The notes below the pieces were generated by a model. It made no database searches, was not told where the DNA came from, and saw only the letters and a list, made by a program, of their open reading frames with translations. Shown piece by piece: positions 38,456 through 50,804 of a DNA stretch of 64,000 nucleotides; the first letter of the stretch is position 1; the number at the start of each line of letters is the position of its first letter. Source of the DNA: Bondarzewia mesenterica (lineage: Eukaryota > Basidiomycota > Agaricomycetes > Russulales > Bondarzewiaceae); NCBI GenBank assembly GCA_004802705.1, contig SGPL01000067.1, forward strand, positions 1 through 64,000. The letters run 5' to 3'. A program made the position numbers and the translations under genes.

Positions 38456-39720
38456 ATTTNAAATGAATATGGCTCCTCTAGAAGTATANAGACCATGGTC
38501 ACTTCTTATTANTAAGAGACTCTGGATGTCCGTATAGTAAACTTCAATTAAAAAAAAGTAGATCAGGATGTGTAGGTCTAGAATCTCCTCATATCTATTA
38601 GGGCTTATAATGTCTCTACAATTTTGGCCATATGCAAGAGGTACATCAAGGCATAGGTGGCCTTTGAGGCCTNTTAAGAAGCCTTTCAATTGCTAGACTT
38701 AGCAACAAATCTTCGATTAGTAGAGCAATAAGCTAGTCAAAAGCAAAATGCTACAATCTACCAACAAAATCACTTTGACCTTTTAGATATCTATAATATT
38801 CAAAAAGAGAGGAGTAAGTCCTNCTTCTTTAGCATAAAATTATATATTTATGATATTTATAGTGCTCAGCTAAACAGTATATCAGTTNAAGCTCACTGTG
38901 AGTAAAATCTGAGTAAAAAGGTGAGTTTTCTGAGGAAGCACCACTTAGCTATCTACTAAGATCAAGATAAGAAGATACAGTGAGTAATTATATATTATTN
39001 TTATGATGTTATTAATAATAAGCAAATAATTAAGATNATCACTTTTGACTCAAGTGGACTGTCTATCTTAGAACACCTCAGCTAAAGTCCTTGCTGACCT
39101 CAATAAGTCTTNGTGTTAGCTTAAAAATAAAATTGTGGCCTTTTAAAAAGATGTAGAAAAGTACATAGGCCTAGTTGATGTAGGCATTGAGTGGAAAGAC
39201 ATTTTGATCAACCTCTTTTTAACCCTAAAACAAATAATGAATAGCTCATCTCTAAAGAATTAATAAAAAAAGATGAGNATGATATCACTGATATTGTCCT
39301 CACTGAAAAATATCCATTGCCCTTCTCTCTATGCTTAGCTTAATGAGGTGCATANAATTGGGTCTGGAGGAGATGGCCAAGCTAAAGCTAGAGCTATAAA
39401 AAGGTTAAATGAATAATACCCTCCATCACATCTATATTAGTGTGGCTCAAAAGTTCTTCCTCTTTTACAGCTCTGTGAGACAAGCAAATAGCCTGAAGAA
39501 GAAGATACAAGCTTAAAATGAGGCCTTANTCTTAAAAAGCAATATTCAAGAGCATTCTTAAATCTATATAGTATGTTAGTGAGTAATACTTCACTTAAGG
39601 GCTAATATTAACTTACTTAACATGTATAAGGTCATAAAAAAGGAGCACCTCAAGGCTAGCATGATGATCAAGAAACTCAATTATCTCANTCACNAAAAAG
39701 AAAGTCTATCATAAATTTGA
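38456..39720 (+). pseudogene. Second KDZ transposase relic (C-terminal part)
   Basis: This matches the C-terminal half of the relic at 4.9-8.4 kb. At 38487-38560 the plus strand reads TMVTSY, stop, ETLDVRIVNFN, stop, KK, parallel to TMATSHQ, stop, ETLDAHMADFNWKK in the first copy. At about 39450-39560 it reads FFLFYSSVRQAN and LKKKIQA, parallel to FLFYNSVRQAKSQRKK in the first copy. The order and spacing agree. The catalytic N-terminal half is missing or unreadable. Stops occur at Trp and Arg positions. Confidence 0.65.
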
Positions 39721-40249
39721 AATATAAATATTTCTTAANATATAATGAATAATAAATAAATAAATAAATGTANGTGTTTTTCATATCTTGTTCACAAATC
39801 TCACTAATATGCTGCACTATTATCGCCTCACTCATACTCTCATTGTCTGACTCATACTATCTCCATTTAATACATATTCTCACCACTCAGCCAATGATCT
39901 TGCTGTCAGCTTAATTTATCACATTCACTGGCTCTAAGCAAAAGCTCTTAGGGATTGATGATAAGAGTAGTTCAATTTATTAATAAATGAGATAGATTAG
40001 ATAGTACAATGCTTTTTAAGTAANAGAGATGTATGGGGAGTTTATCTGAGCATGGCATGATAAAATATTATAAAAAAAGCCTAAATACCATGCTTATACC
40101 ATAAAGCAAAAAGAGATGTAGAACTGATTTGCTATTCAAGCATTAGGGGAGTTTAAAAAGGCCAAGAATTATATTACTTAGTTTAAATAAATTAGCTAAC
40201 TATTAATAATATCATCATGGTATATCTTAATTGAGCCAAAGGTGCTAAT
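39721..40249. other. Unassigned AT-rich DNA
   Basis: No coding content or repeat structure recognised beyond a short aataaataaataaat run near 39750. Confidence 0.4.
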
Positions 40250-41040
40250 ACCTTTCAATAACTTACTCAAAGTGTCAAAAATGAGGAACAAAAAATAGAA
40301 AATGGGGAATAGTAAATAAAAAATTAGGAATAGGGAAATAGAGAGTGAAGAAATAAAGAACAGAGAAATAGAGAATAAAGAACAAGAAGGGGTAAAGTAG
40401 TAATTCTTTNTTGAATGCCCTNTAGTTCAATTGAGAGGAACTATACATGGAGAGCAGGCAGAGTAAATATCTTTTTACAGAATCCATAGCCAAACTGTCA
40501 GNGATNTAGAATGATGAGCAAGCAAAATATTGTGATTTTATTTTAAGCTCAGCTAAACTATCAAAAATAAGCAATAGTAAATAAGCAAAGTATTTCATAC
40601 TCAGCTGAACTATTAGAGATAGGCAATAGTGAGTGAGCAAAATATTTCATACTCAGCTAAACTATCAGAGATNGTGCATAGTGATTAAATAAAATATAGT
40701 TAGAATATTCAGTCAAACTATCAGAGATAGGCAATAGTGAGCAAACAAAATATTTTATACTCAGCTGAATTGTCAGAGATGGTGTATGGTAAGCAGATAA
40801 AAAGTAGTTAAAATGCTCAGCTAAATCATCGAAGATAAGCAACAGTGAGCAAATAAGCTCTCAGTATCTTGCCCTAGGCNGAACTATCTNTATAGGTGTG
40901 TGGTAAAAAGTAGCTTAATTGTTAGAGATGAGTTATATATCTATTGGCTGAGCTCAGCTTGGCTATTAACATCAGTCAAAAAGCATAATTAGCTAGAGCA
41001 TCATAGATGATATCAGGGCATTAAATAGGCTTATAATTAT
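40250..41040. repeat. Solo arm of the foldback-like family
   Basis: About 60-bp tandem units (core actcagctgaactattagag, then ataggcaatagtgag) fill 40540-40870. They lead into a terminal block, gttatatat, then ggctattaacatcagtcaaa, then gagcatcatagatgatatc (to about 41035). The same order ends the right arm of the element at 23.05-26.90 kb. The left part (40280-40400) is an A/G-rich irregular repeat (aatagagaataaagaac-like). Only one arm is present. Confidence 0.65.
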
Positions 41041-42032
41041 ACCATGATGTCTAAGAGAAGACAATGAGCATGCTAAACATCTTGAAAAGAAAAAGAAAAG
41101 GTCTATATATATACGAAGAAGGCTGAGTTACAACTGTAAGCCTATAAACTATTGAGCTGTATAAATGACTCACATATAATTGCATATAAAGGTGACTCAT
41201 ATTAGTAATTATAACTACTTGTATGAATGACACATATTGTTACAAGCATAAGCTTTAGTTAAAGAATGATATAAATAAAAGCTCATCTCAGTTACATACA
41301 AAGATAATGTGTTTGAATATACTTGCAGTCTTAAGTCATGTGACTGAGTCTCCATTCTATTAGAAGTGCAATGTTGTATGACCTCTATCTCAATAAGGAT
41401 AAAATAAGTATCCAAAAAAATGAAACATGATGTAAAAGATAGAAGGAATTATAAATAAAAGGATCAATATATAGTGATGAAGGTATATCAATCAATATGT
41501 AAATTAATATAAAAAAGTTTATATGTCTTCAAGACATTGTTGCTCATCTATGTTTGCTATACTACTAATTTGAATTTAAGAATAAGAAAAGGGTTGTGGT
41601 GGATAAATGATATTAGAATAATGTTAGCAAGATGTTTGCTATCCTTATATGACCTCAAGTTTTTGTATATCAAATGATTTCTCTCTGAGCTATTCATAAA
41701 TAGTGCAAACTATTTAATATATACAATGTGATCAGGATACTAAATATCAGCTGAAAATATAGCTATGATACCTCACTTTAAGATGCAAAATATAGTGCAA
41801 ACTTGTGCAACTGAGTATCCTAATAATACAATAAATAACTATAGAATAGACTTAAAATATAGCATTTACAATTTACTTTAAACACTGTGTAAGTGTTCAT
41901 TGATATTTTATTTAATAAATATGATATTAAACTATGTGAAAACTTTGTTACTATACTTCATTCATCATGCTGACCTAATTAATGAACTACAGTGGTTGTA
42001 AATACCTCAAGAGATCAAGTATAAGAGTACTA
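41041..42032. other. Unassigned AT-rich DNA
   Basis: Minus-strand open pieces at 41233-41051 and 41415-41215 have no recognisable motif. The rest is AT-rich without visible tandem structure. Confidence 0.4.
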
Positions 42033-45000
42033 CAGGGTAGAGGTAGAGGTATAGATTGGTATACCTTTTAACCCCTATACTCTTTATAAAGGGTATGTAA
42101 AGGGTATTGATGTAAAACAGGTACNTGAGATCTCCACTGCCTTAATAATTATAGCTAGTAAAGTGCCTATATTTGCTTTGACATAAGTTTAAATTTAAAA
42201 TTTACAGTATTTTGCAGTTATTAAATAATCTCATTGATCTTGAAACTAAGCTAAAACTTCTAAAACTTGACCTAGACTACCAAACTATACCCTTTTTATC
42301 ATAGTACACTTTATCAGTTGCTTATTATTGCACAATATGCAAATATTAATAGCACTAATTATTTTCTCTCTGTAAAAGCTAAATATATGCTTATTACTCA
42401 TTATTAGCTATGTATAATTAATTATGCNATTCATTAGACTTTGGGACACTGAATGAGCTTATTTAATGTCTTTCACTTGACTNTTGCAATGTTGAGCTAA
42501 AAATACCTATAAAAGCTACATTTTAATATAAAGCATGCTNATAAATCTGTANTCATTCATATACCTTTACATATTTTGATTCTTACAGACTTTNAAACAT
42601 GTTCTCTTCACCTCTTCTTTAAACTTACACTAGCCATATCATCAAAATGACTGAAAAAGTTCTTGTTAGAAAGCATAAGATAGCAGATGAGTTATTAGCC
42701 TCTACATCAAAAAAGCTCAAACTTATCACAATAATGACTTCTAAGTTGATAGAACACAAGGCATCAACCTCCTTCATTCATACTGCATCAAATTATATGG
42801 TGTTATTACCACTAAGATGTTAANAATCAACCTTCTCTATTTATGTTGCATCAAGTTAAGCAGTATAATTACTGTCAAACTTTCTAATATCATCAAGATA
42901 GGCCTCAACAGNCATGCATCTATTTAAACTCAAGAAGAAGAGGATGATGAACAAGCTGAATATGACATCATCAATATTAATATAAAACTTAATGAGTTAT
43001 TCTATGAGGCATGCACACATCTGTCAAATACTCACTATATTATAGCATGCCTCTCAAAATACTGGATGTCACCTATTTATGCCTTCTTTAGTACAACTTT
43101 AGTGATTGAATATATTTAAAGTCAATAATGTCACATCTTAAAGTATTTTAAAAAGAGCTGTAAGATAATAGTATACTGTTATCTTAATAAGTCTAATACA
43201 GCATTAATAAATAATATACACAAGCNTATTGTAAAATGTTGGGAGCAAGAAGCTTTTGAAGAAGCTATGAATATGAGATCAACAGATGAGGTGCATAATG
43301 TGGTGGGTATNAAAAAGGATGATATCATTATAGTGGCCTTCAAAAGGATAGGGAAGAGAAAGGTGCAATATTTGCATTGTCAACACACTAAGATAGAGTT
43401 AAGGTCAGCCTACAAGCAGTATAGCATAGTGATAGTGTAGTATCACTAACTCAATATTATAGGGCAGAGATCATCTNTTAGATGTTTAAAAGCCTGTGGT
43501 CATTCAACATAATCAAAGACTGGGATTTTTAGTCATTAATAAAGATCAGAAGGTCAAAATATTACTTAATGTCACTTTTAACTATCTTATGTGATGTGCA
43601 TCTTGTCTTCACTAATTATCATTAATGCATATCAAAAATGCTTCAGATGAGTATTGAATATCTCTGTAATGNATAATAGAAATCATCTAATGGATAAAAA
43701 TATGACAGAGACCTCAATTTTATAATAGATGCATAAAGCTCTCCTAATCATCATACATTTTTCATGATCTCAGTCTATTTTAAATAAAACAATGAGCTAT
43801 GCTGTATTCTNCTTGAGGTTTTCAAGATAGCTAAAGTGAGTACATCATACTGCTTGTGTNTTTTGAGTGACTGATTAAACATTGAATATTATCTAGTCTC
43901 ATAGTAGTAAAAAAACTTGCAGAAGTTTTTNCAATAATACTAAAAAAAATTTAGAACAAAGAGAAGATTAGTATTGTAGCATAAAAATAATGTCAAATAN
44001 TTATCTTATTACTACAGATTCTTAGCATTACTTGCGACAATGCCTTAAATAATAATAAGATGATCATNAAATTGAAAATACTCCTCATGACTTTTTTTCA
44101 GTAAGAAAAGCTATATTAAATATTTCCTATACATTGTCAATCTCATCATTAAGTCCCTCTTTAAGTAGTTTAATATATCTTTTAGGCAAGAATTAAGTGA
44201 CATGATGTTCAATAATGTACACCAGCTAATTTAAGAGCTGGTCAATGATTTAGAGATAGAGAAAGTAATAACTCAAATAGAGAGTCAATCACTACCAGGG
44301 AGTGATAAAAATAATGATATAGATGGGTTTATGGATGAAATAAAAACATATTAGAGATTGAGCATAATAAGCTGAAAAATAGCATTATACTTATCTAGCT
44401 TGCATTGGTTAAAGTATGTGTACACTAAGTGAGATCAAAGTTTGAATCTCTATCAACTTTAATCACATAGCTTAAACTTTACACTCAAGTACTACTGTGC
44501 ACTAAACTAACTCACAGTCAATCACAATATGAATTTGTGAGCTTTTGAGCTCATAAAGTAGAGTGAGATATCACAAAATAGCTACAAGATATTTTAAAGG
44601 TGTATATCTGCCAATTACCTTGTGTCTAATATCTGGTTGATATTTTGCACTAGGTGCACCTTCAGATTCTTAAATAGGTAACAATTTTCTTCTCATGAGG
44701 TACCCTCAATCTTGCCAATGTCATCCTCACTATGAACCTCATTGATCAATCACTAGCTACTAATTTCTTGAAGTATCACATATATAATCCAGCTATTCAT
44801 GCATCTCTTATTATAGCAAAAAGAACCCTCAAAGCTGACTGATACATCCATAATTTATTACATCACCATGAGTATATTTGTTTAGCTTATTACTTGATAA
44901 TTACTGATAGCTTTTATATCTCACAATAGTTTTGCACCCTCAATATAGACTGAATTACTTTGCAGAGGTTAAATGAGAGTAAGAGTAAAATATGGTGCAG

Positions 45001-45769
45001 AGAAGGCTATTTATAAGGAGTATGCACATTCATATGCCTCAATAGAGATTGAGAATATTAGCAATGATAATGTGGACAAAGATCTTGCAATATTTCTCAT
45101 GTGGTATATTCATTTGTTATTACACATTGGCACTCCACTTTATTCAAACTTATTGCTGATACTTACCACAGTCAAAAAGTGTGAACATATTTGATAACAT
45201 GCTGTCACTCAAGCTACTTAAGCATTCTGCATTAAATAATGAGTTAGATGCTTACCTCAAGATTGATGTCGAGGTAGTTCAAGATTCACTTTAATATTAG
45301 CATGAATATCATTCAAAGCAGCTTTAGTTGACATACACAGTACCTAACTACTTGACTATTCTTAATAAGTCTCAATATATACATCATGTCTTCTTGATTA
45401 GCTAATTTATATTAAACATAGGTATTTCTATTAATGTAGAATGCATATTCAGCTGAGGAAGGTTATTATTCTCTCATATTTGCAATCATCTTTCTATACA
45501 GTTAATGCAGACACTCTTATGCCTTAAAAAATGGAGCTTACAAGGCCTTATAAAGAATATAGATGTTAAACTGATAGTTTTGAGGCCTAAACTTAAAGGT
45601 GATGAAAAATTAAAGCTTAAGGATAGTTGAGCTAGCATTGTTAAAGAATAACTATAACATATTGCACTTAGATACTTTAATTGATGGCAGTAAATTCTAC
45701 ATACCTTTAGCTGAATATCCTCTGAGGTATAATATCCTTCAAAACTTCTGAGACCTCAATTATACCCTG
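42033..45769 (+). mobile_element. hAT DNA transposon relic
   Basis: The left end cagggta (42033) and right end taccctg (to 45769) are inverted, with further partial match inward (gaggt/acctc). hAT elements typically end in CAGGG. The element is 3.7 kb and encloses a plus-strand hAT transposase relic. The expected 8-bp target duplication is not clear: flanks agree only in part, so the ends are likely rather than proven. Confidence 0.6.
42646..45660 (+). pseudogene. hAT transposase, decayed
   Basis: hAT transposases excise and reinsert by a DDE mechanism in an RNase-H-like fold. From ATG 42646 the relic reads MTEKVLVRKHKIADELLAST. At about 43260-43410 it has EAMNMRSTDEVHNVVGIKKD and KRKVQYLHCQHTKIELR. 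At 44010-44170 an ITTDS ... LRQCL ... VNLIIKSLF series matches the part of the core where hAT proteins have T-x-D-N-A-x-N-N and then LNL. A later block (LNLANVILTMNLIDQSLATN, about 44705-44760) follows. The C-terminal dimerisation domain is clear at 45435-45560: INVECIFS, stop, GRLLFSHICNHLS. In that block the family's Arg residues appear as Cys, stop, Cys and His. Stops and frame changes are frequent throughout. Confidence 0.75.
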
Positions 45770-46689
45770 ACTCCTAATTACTCCCAGATTGAGAGATAAA
45801 GGTCCAAAAAGATAAGGATAAGGGTGCAACTATCAGTACTCAGGGGTTTACCTCTATAGTTCACTAGGCTCAATATACACAGCATTTATAGTATTTGGCA
45901 CATCGAGGCTTTAGAGATCATTATTTTAGAATTTCATTTTAAATCAGATATAGACAGTTCAGAAGAGCAAGTGCAGCATGCTTATAGCAATTTGAACTCT
46001 AGCATTTGACAAATCATAAAAGTGCATTCATGTAATAAGTGGGGAAAATCAACAGCACTATAATTACTAACTGACATTTTGAATAAAATATGCTTAACAT
46101 TTAGAAACTGAGCTATCTTAAGATAGAGATGACATTTTATAGTTGAAAAAAGAATGTTGATGATGAGAATATAGCTATGAAGTCACTATTACATAAATAG
46201 CTTATAGAATTATATTTTCTCCTTTTATGAGAGCTATCAAGTTATCTGCAAGTATTCATCTTTTTAATTTGATATATAGTAGGTGTCTTTTGTTAGATTT
46301 ATATGTAGCTATTCTATATAAGCTATATTATAGTTGTCTATTATCTTAAACTGTTTGATAAAAGTTATAAAGTATGAGAGTGAATGAATCTTTAAGACTT
46401 TGAAGTTTGCATGAATTCCAAGTTGCATAAAGATGTCCTTTTTCTCATAGAACTAGTGAAAAAAATCATCTATATATTAAAGTGTCTTTGTATTATGAGA
46501 TGGATACTATGTGAAGTATGCAAAATTTAGCAATCTATGAATGGCACAAACGAGGTAGTGAAGTGAGAGGTTATTAGATAAGAGCAAATTAATAATGCAC
46601 ATTATTTAATCACTTGCTACTGTCAAATGTGCATTTTTGCCAACTGAGACTGTTTAGTAAACTTAAGCCTAATTAGCATCTCACTGAGG
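45770..46689. other. Unassigned AT-rich DNA
   Basis: No reading frame or repeat recognised. A short piece after the hAT end (45790-45920) has slightly lower AT but no motif. Confidence 0.4.
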
Positions 46690-49600
46690 GTTTATACAGT
46701 TAAGCTCAATATCTCAATAAGCTAGTCTAAAACTGCTGGGCCTAGCAAAATCACAAGTATTTTAGGGGTCATTGATGACTATTTGAGATTGCTGAGCTCA
46801 ACAAAGAGAAAAATAGTGTAGGGGCTATCAATGAGCATTTAAAATAGATGAGCTAAGTAAAATGAAAAATAGCATAGGGGCTATCAGTGAGCATCTAAGA
46901 TGAGTAGGCTTAGCAAAATAAAAAATAGCATGAGAGTTACTGATGACAGTCTGAGATGAGTGGGCTCAGCAAAATAAAAAAAATTATAAGAGTCACCAGC
47001 AATCATCTGAGATAAGTGGGCTTAGTAAAATAAAAAATAATATAGAGGTTATTTGTAATTATCTCAGACAACTAGGCTTAGTAAAATAAAAATTATTACC
47101 AAATATATTAGTGATTATCTGAGATAACAAGGCCTTAAATAATACAATTTATATCATTATAAGACTATCTAAGATAGTTGAGCCAGAGAATCATCTTGAT
47201 GAGCATATTTTAGATAGTTAGCTTTAATATTTTAACAAGATCATTTAAGACTGTTTAAATTATTATTTTACTAAGAGAGTTATCTCAGTGAGACCACCTG
47301 ATACTATTTAGCCTATTATTTCACCAAAGGAATTATCTCAGTGAGAATACTTAAAATTATTCAGCCTATTATCTTGCTAAGGAATTATCTCAATAAGCAT
47401 GTTTTAAAATGTTAAGCTTAATATCTCAATAAGACTACTTAAAACTATTTAGCTTATTATTTTGCTAAGTCATGAAGTAGCATTATCAGTAATAGTCAGC
47501 CATCTTAGATGTTTGCTCATCAGTGAGAATAACTANCTCCTTAACTAGCCTTAGTGATAAGAAGGCATGGTCCTATATTTACTNATTTCTCTAGTGATAT
47601 ATAATGTTTAATAATCCACAACCTATAGNTCATTCTTGAAGATGTTTGTAATACTCACTGACAGGACTGCATTCTCTTATCAGTGAAAGAGATTGCTTTG
47701 TTAATAATTTAGATTGTCTTGTTGACTGATCTCAATAATAAAATAGCTTAATTTTGCTTCTATTTATCTTTTTGATGATATATAACACTCAATAATCTAT
47801 AACACATAGCTCATTCCTCAAGATGTTTATGATACTTACTGATGAGGTTATATTCTTTAGTTTGTAAAAGAGATTGCTTTATTGGTGATTTAGCTTGCCT
47901 TGCTGACTAGTNTTAGCAACAAAATAGCATAATTTTGCTCTTATTTACCTTTNTGATGATATATAGCATTTAATAATTAATAGCCCACATCTTATTCTTG
48001 AAGATATTAATGATACTTATTAATGAGGTTGCATTCTCTAGTCAGTGAGAGAGATTGCTTTACTAGTGATTCAGATATAATTGAGCATAACATAAATAAA
48101 AGGCCTTGCATATTCTATATATTATTATATATAATAATCATATAGGTGTTTTATCCTAACTNATATTGGGCTTCATATATACTAAAATTTATTAATANTA
48201 AACAGTAACATGAAATTTTAAAATATGAATGGATATGATTTTAAAAATATTAATTTTAACATTTAAAGCTGCATTTTATTAGAATCAATAGCAAGATCAC
48301 GCCCTTTGAGATGTGGACACATTATTTTAAACTATGTAGCTAATATAAAGAGACATATAGGCAACTAGCTTAATGTGCTTNCAAATAGATGAAAATATAT
48401 ATAATCTCAATAAATGTGATAGATATGTGCTACTATCTATCCTTCATTAAATGTGACTAGTCAAGAATTATACACTACTATGAGAAAGTATTACTCTTGA
48501 TAAAAATAAAACTATTGCATATCACTAAAAGCAAATTGTGAGCTATAGTNAAATAAATTAATTATAAAAGCTCATTAGCAAAGCATTCTTAATGGATTAT
48601 AAAGACTGCAGACTTAGTAGTAATAATAGTAAATATGTATGACTATAAATCATAGTTTATATATATATAAAGATCTCAAACTACTAAAAGCTTATTTGTG
48701 TGTAGAATCAGACCTGCTAGTCACTAAAGTTTATTGATAAAAGGAACTTTATATTCAACATGACAATGCAATCTTACTAGTGAGAGAATATAATATTATT
48801 GATAAAAGAATGCATTTAATATGAATAAGTTTATACAACATCAAAAATATAAACAAATNAGAATTTGAATTACNAGCAAAGCAATCTCTTTTATTGGCTA
48901 AAGAATGCAACCTTGTTAATAAGTATCATAAACATCTTGAGGAATGAGCTATGTATTATANATTATTAAGTGTTATATATCATTAAAAAGATAAATAAAA
49001 GCAAAATTATGCTATTTTATTGTTATATATCATCAAAAAGATAAATAAAAGCAAAATTATGCTATTTTATTGTTATATATCATCAAAAAGATAAATAAAA
49101 GCAAAATTATGCTATTTTATTGTTAAGATCAGTCAACAAGGCAATTTAAGTCATCAGCAAAGCAATCTCTTTCACTGACAAGAGAATGCAATTCTGCCAG
49201 TGAGTATCACAAACATCTTCAGGAATGAGCTGTGGGTTATGGATTATTAAACATCANATATTACTAAANAAATAAATAAATATAAGACTATGCCCTCCTA
49301 TCACTAAGGCCAACTAAGGAGGCAGTTACTCTCACTAATGAGCAAACATCTAAGATGGCTAGCTATNACTGATAATGCTACTTCATGACTTAGTGAAATA
49401 ATAAGTTGAATAGTTTTAAGTAGTCTTGTTGAGATATTGAGCTCAACATTTTAAAATATGCTTATTGAGATAATTTCTCAATAAGATAATAGGCTGAATA
49501 ATCTCAAGTGATTTTANTGAGATAATCCCCTTGATGAGATAATAGGTTAAATAGTATCAGGTGGTCTCATTGANATAACTCTCTCAGCAAAATAATGAGT

Positions 49601-49850
49601 TAAATAGTCTCAAATGATCTTACTAAAATATTAAGGCTAACTATCTAAAATATGCTCATTAAAATGACCTCCTAGTCTAACTATCTTAGATAGTCTTATA
49701 ATAATATAAATTATATTCTTTAAGTTATTATCTCAGATAATTACTGATATATTTGATAATAATTTTTATTTTACTAAGCCCAGCTATCTGAGATAGTCAC
49801 AAATAACCCCTGCATTATTTTTCATTTTACTAAGCCCACTGCGATAACTT
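46690..49850. mobile_element. Second palindromic tandem-repeat structure
   Basis: The left arm (about 47015-48075) and right arm (about 48853-49850) are inverted copies. For example, agtcatgaagtagcattatc (47468 on) mirrors gataatgctacttcatgact (49370-49391), and gcctatagntcattc-type sequence near 47625 mirrors gaatgagctgtgggttatgg near 49225. The outer parts are 56-bp units (aggggctatcagtgagcatc core) that extend further left (46730-47015) than right. The inner parts are units of about 175 bp carrying gagattgctttgttaat and gatgtttgtgatactcac. A non-symmetric centre of about 0.8 kb separates the arms. No transposase is visible. The architecture parallels the element at 23-27 kb, with different repeat sequences. 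Confidence 0.7.
48971..49120. repeat. Three near-exact 50-bp tandem units
   Basis: Units start at 48971, 49021 and 49071 (tgttatatatcatcaaaaag...). Units 2 and 3 are identical over 50 bp; unit 1 differs at one base (catt for catc). They sit in the right arm of the palindrome and are far less diverged than any neighbouring repeat. Confidence 0.95.
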
Positions 49851-50280
49851 TTGGCAAGCAAGAGAATTTACACTAAAAGCTATTCACTAAACAACTTTTT
49901 GTCAAAAGTCTCATTATATAAGCAATATAGACCATTATTGTGCCTGAGTGACTTATAAGTAGTAATATAAGCTATAATAAGATTAATAAATTAATAAATT
50001 AATAATAAGGAATTTAAAATATAAGGCTAGGCATGTCAGCACTCTGTGAGTGGGGCATGTGATGACTGCTGCCGCTGCATCGACAGCCCTATGCATTATC
50101 ACTATATGCTATCGATATAATTTGAGAATAAGTAAGAAATAATTTAGAAGACAATTCAAAAAAACCTCAGAATGCTTACAAGAAGGCATCTGTCAGCAAA
50201 AAGTTTATTTGAATAAGACAATGAAAATAAACATATATATCTTACTCATTATAATTAAATATGTTATGGTAGTATTATGG

Positions 50281-50344
50281 ATAAATCACTCGTGATGGCC
50301 ACGTGATATATCAGAAGGTTGAGGGTTCAAATCCCTCAGTTTAT
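50281..50344 (+). tRNA. tRNA-like relic
   Basis: A perfect T-arm (gaggg, loop ttcaaat, ccctc) at about 50321-50337 contains a pol III B box (ggttcaaatcc). Upstream tggccacgtgat resembles an A box, and cgtg/cacg can form a D stem. The outer ends ataaatc and agtttat pair at five of seven positions. The anticodon arm is too short (tgat/atca with almost no loop), so it is a tRNA pseudogene or a tRNA-derived SINE head. T-rich runs follow, as after pol III genes. Confidence 0.35.
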
Positions 50345-50804
50345 TTTATTTTTTAATATATTCTTTATCTCAGAATAACCTTGTCTTGACATTGACATAT
50401 TTTAGGACATAATATCTTAAGATTTTTTATTACCTGAGGTGTTTTATATATTTTGTTTTTAAAACATCATCTGAATTTAATTTAATTTTTTTTTTAAATT
50501 GTATACTTAACCTCATTTTAGAGCTTATCCTGATGCCTGTCTGGATGCAATCTGTTATAGATAAGTGCAATAAGAACTGAGTTGAGCTTACAAAATGATC
50601 AAGTTCTTATGAAGGCTAGTTAGTCATGTGGTGTAATGAGACAAGTCGCCCATTAGATGATGTAAGGAATGACGTAGGTCATTGATTAAAAGGAGGAATG
50701 GGTGAATAAGTAAATTTTGAGCTTTTACCTCATATCCAACATCTGCTCATGAATTCTCAAAATTTTGATTCTATTTTTTAGACTACCTTTTTTCCGTAAA
50801 CATT
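50345..50804. other. AT-rich DNA before the DIRS-like gag
   Basis: T-rich stretches at 50341-50520, then a less AT-rich part (50520-50700). It probably includes the left terminal repeat and leader of the DIRS-like element, but I could not define the repeat by eye. Confidence 0.35.

Noticed and set aside
42025..45777. An 8-bp target duplication around the hAT relic
   Set aside because: The flanking octamers do not match convincingly in register, so no duplication is claimed.
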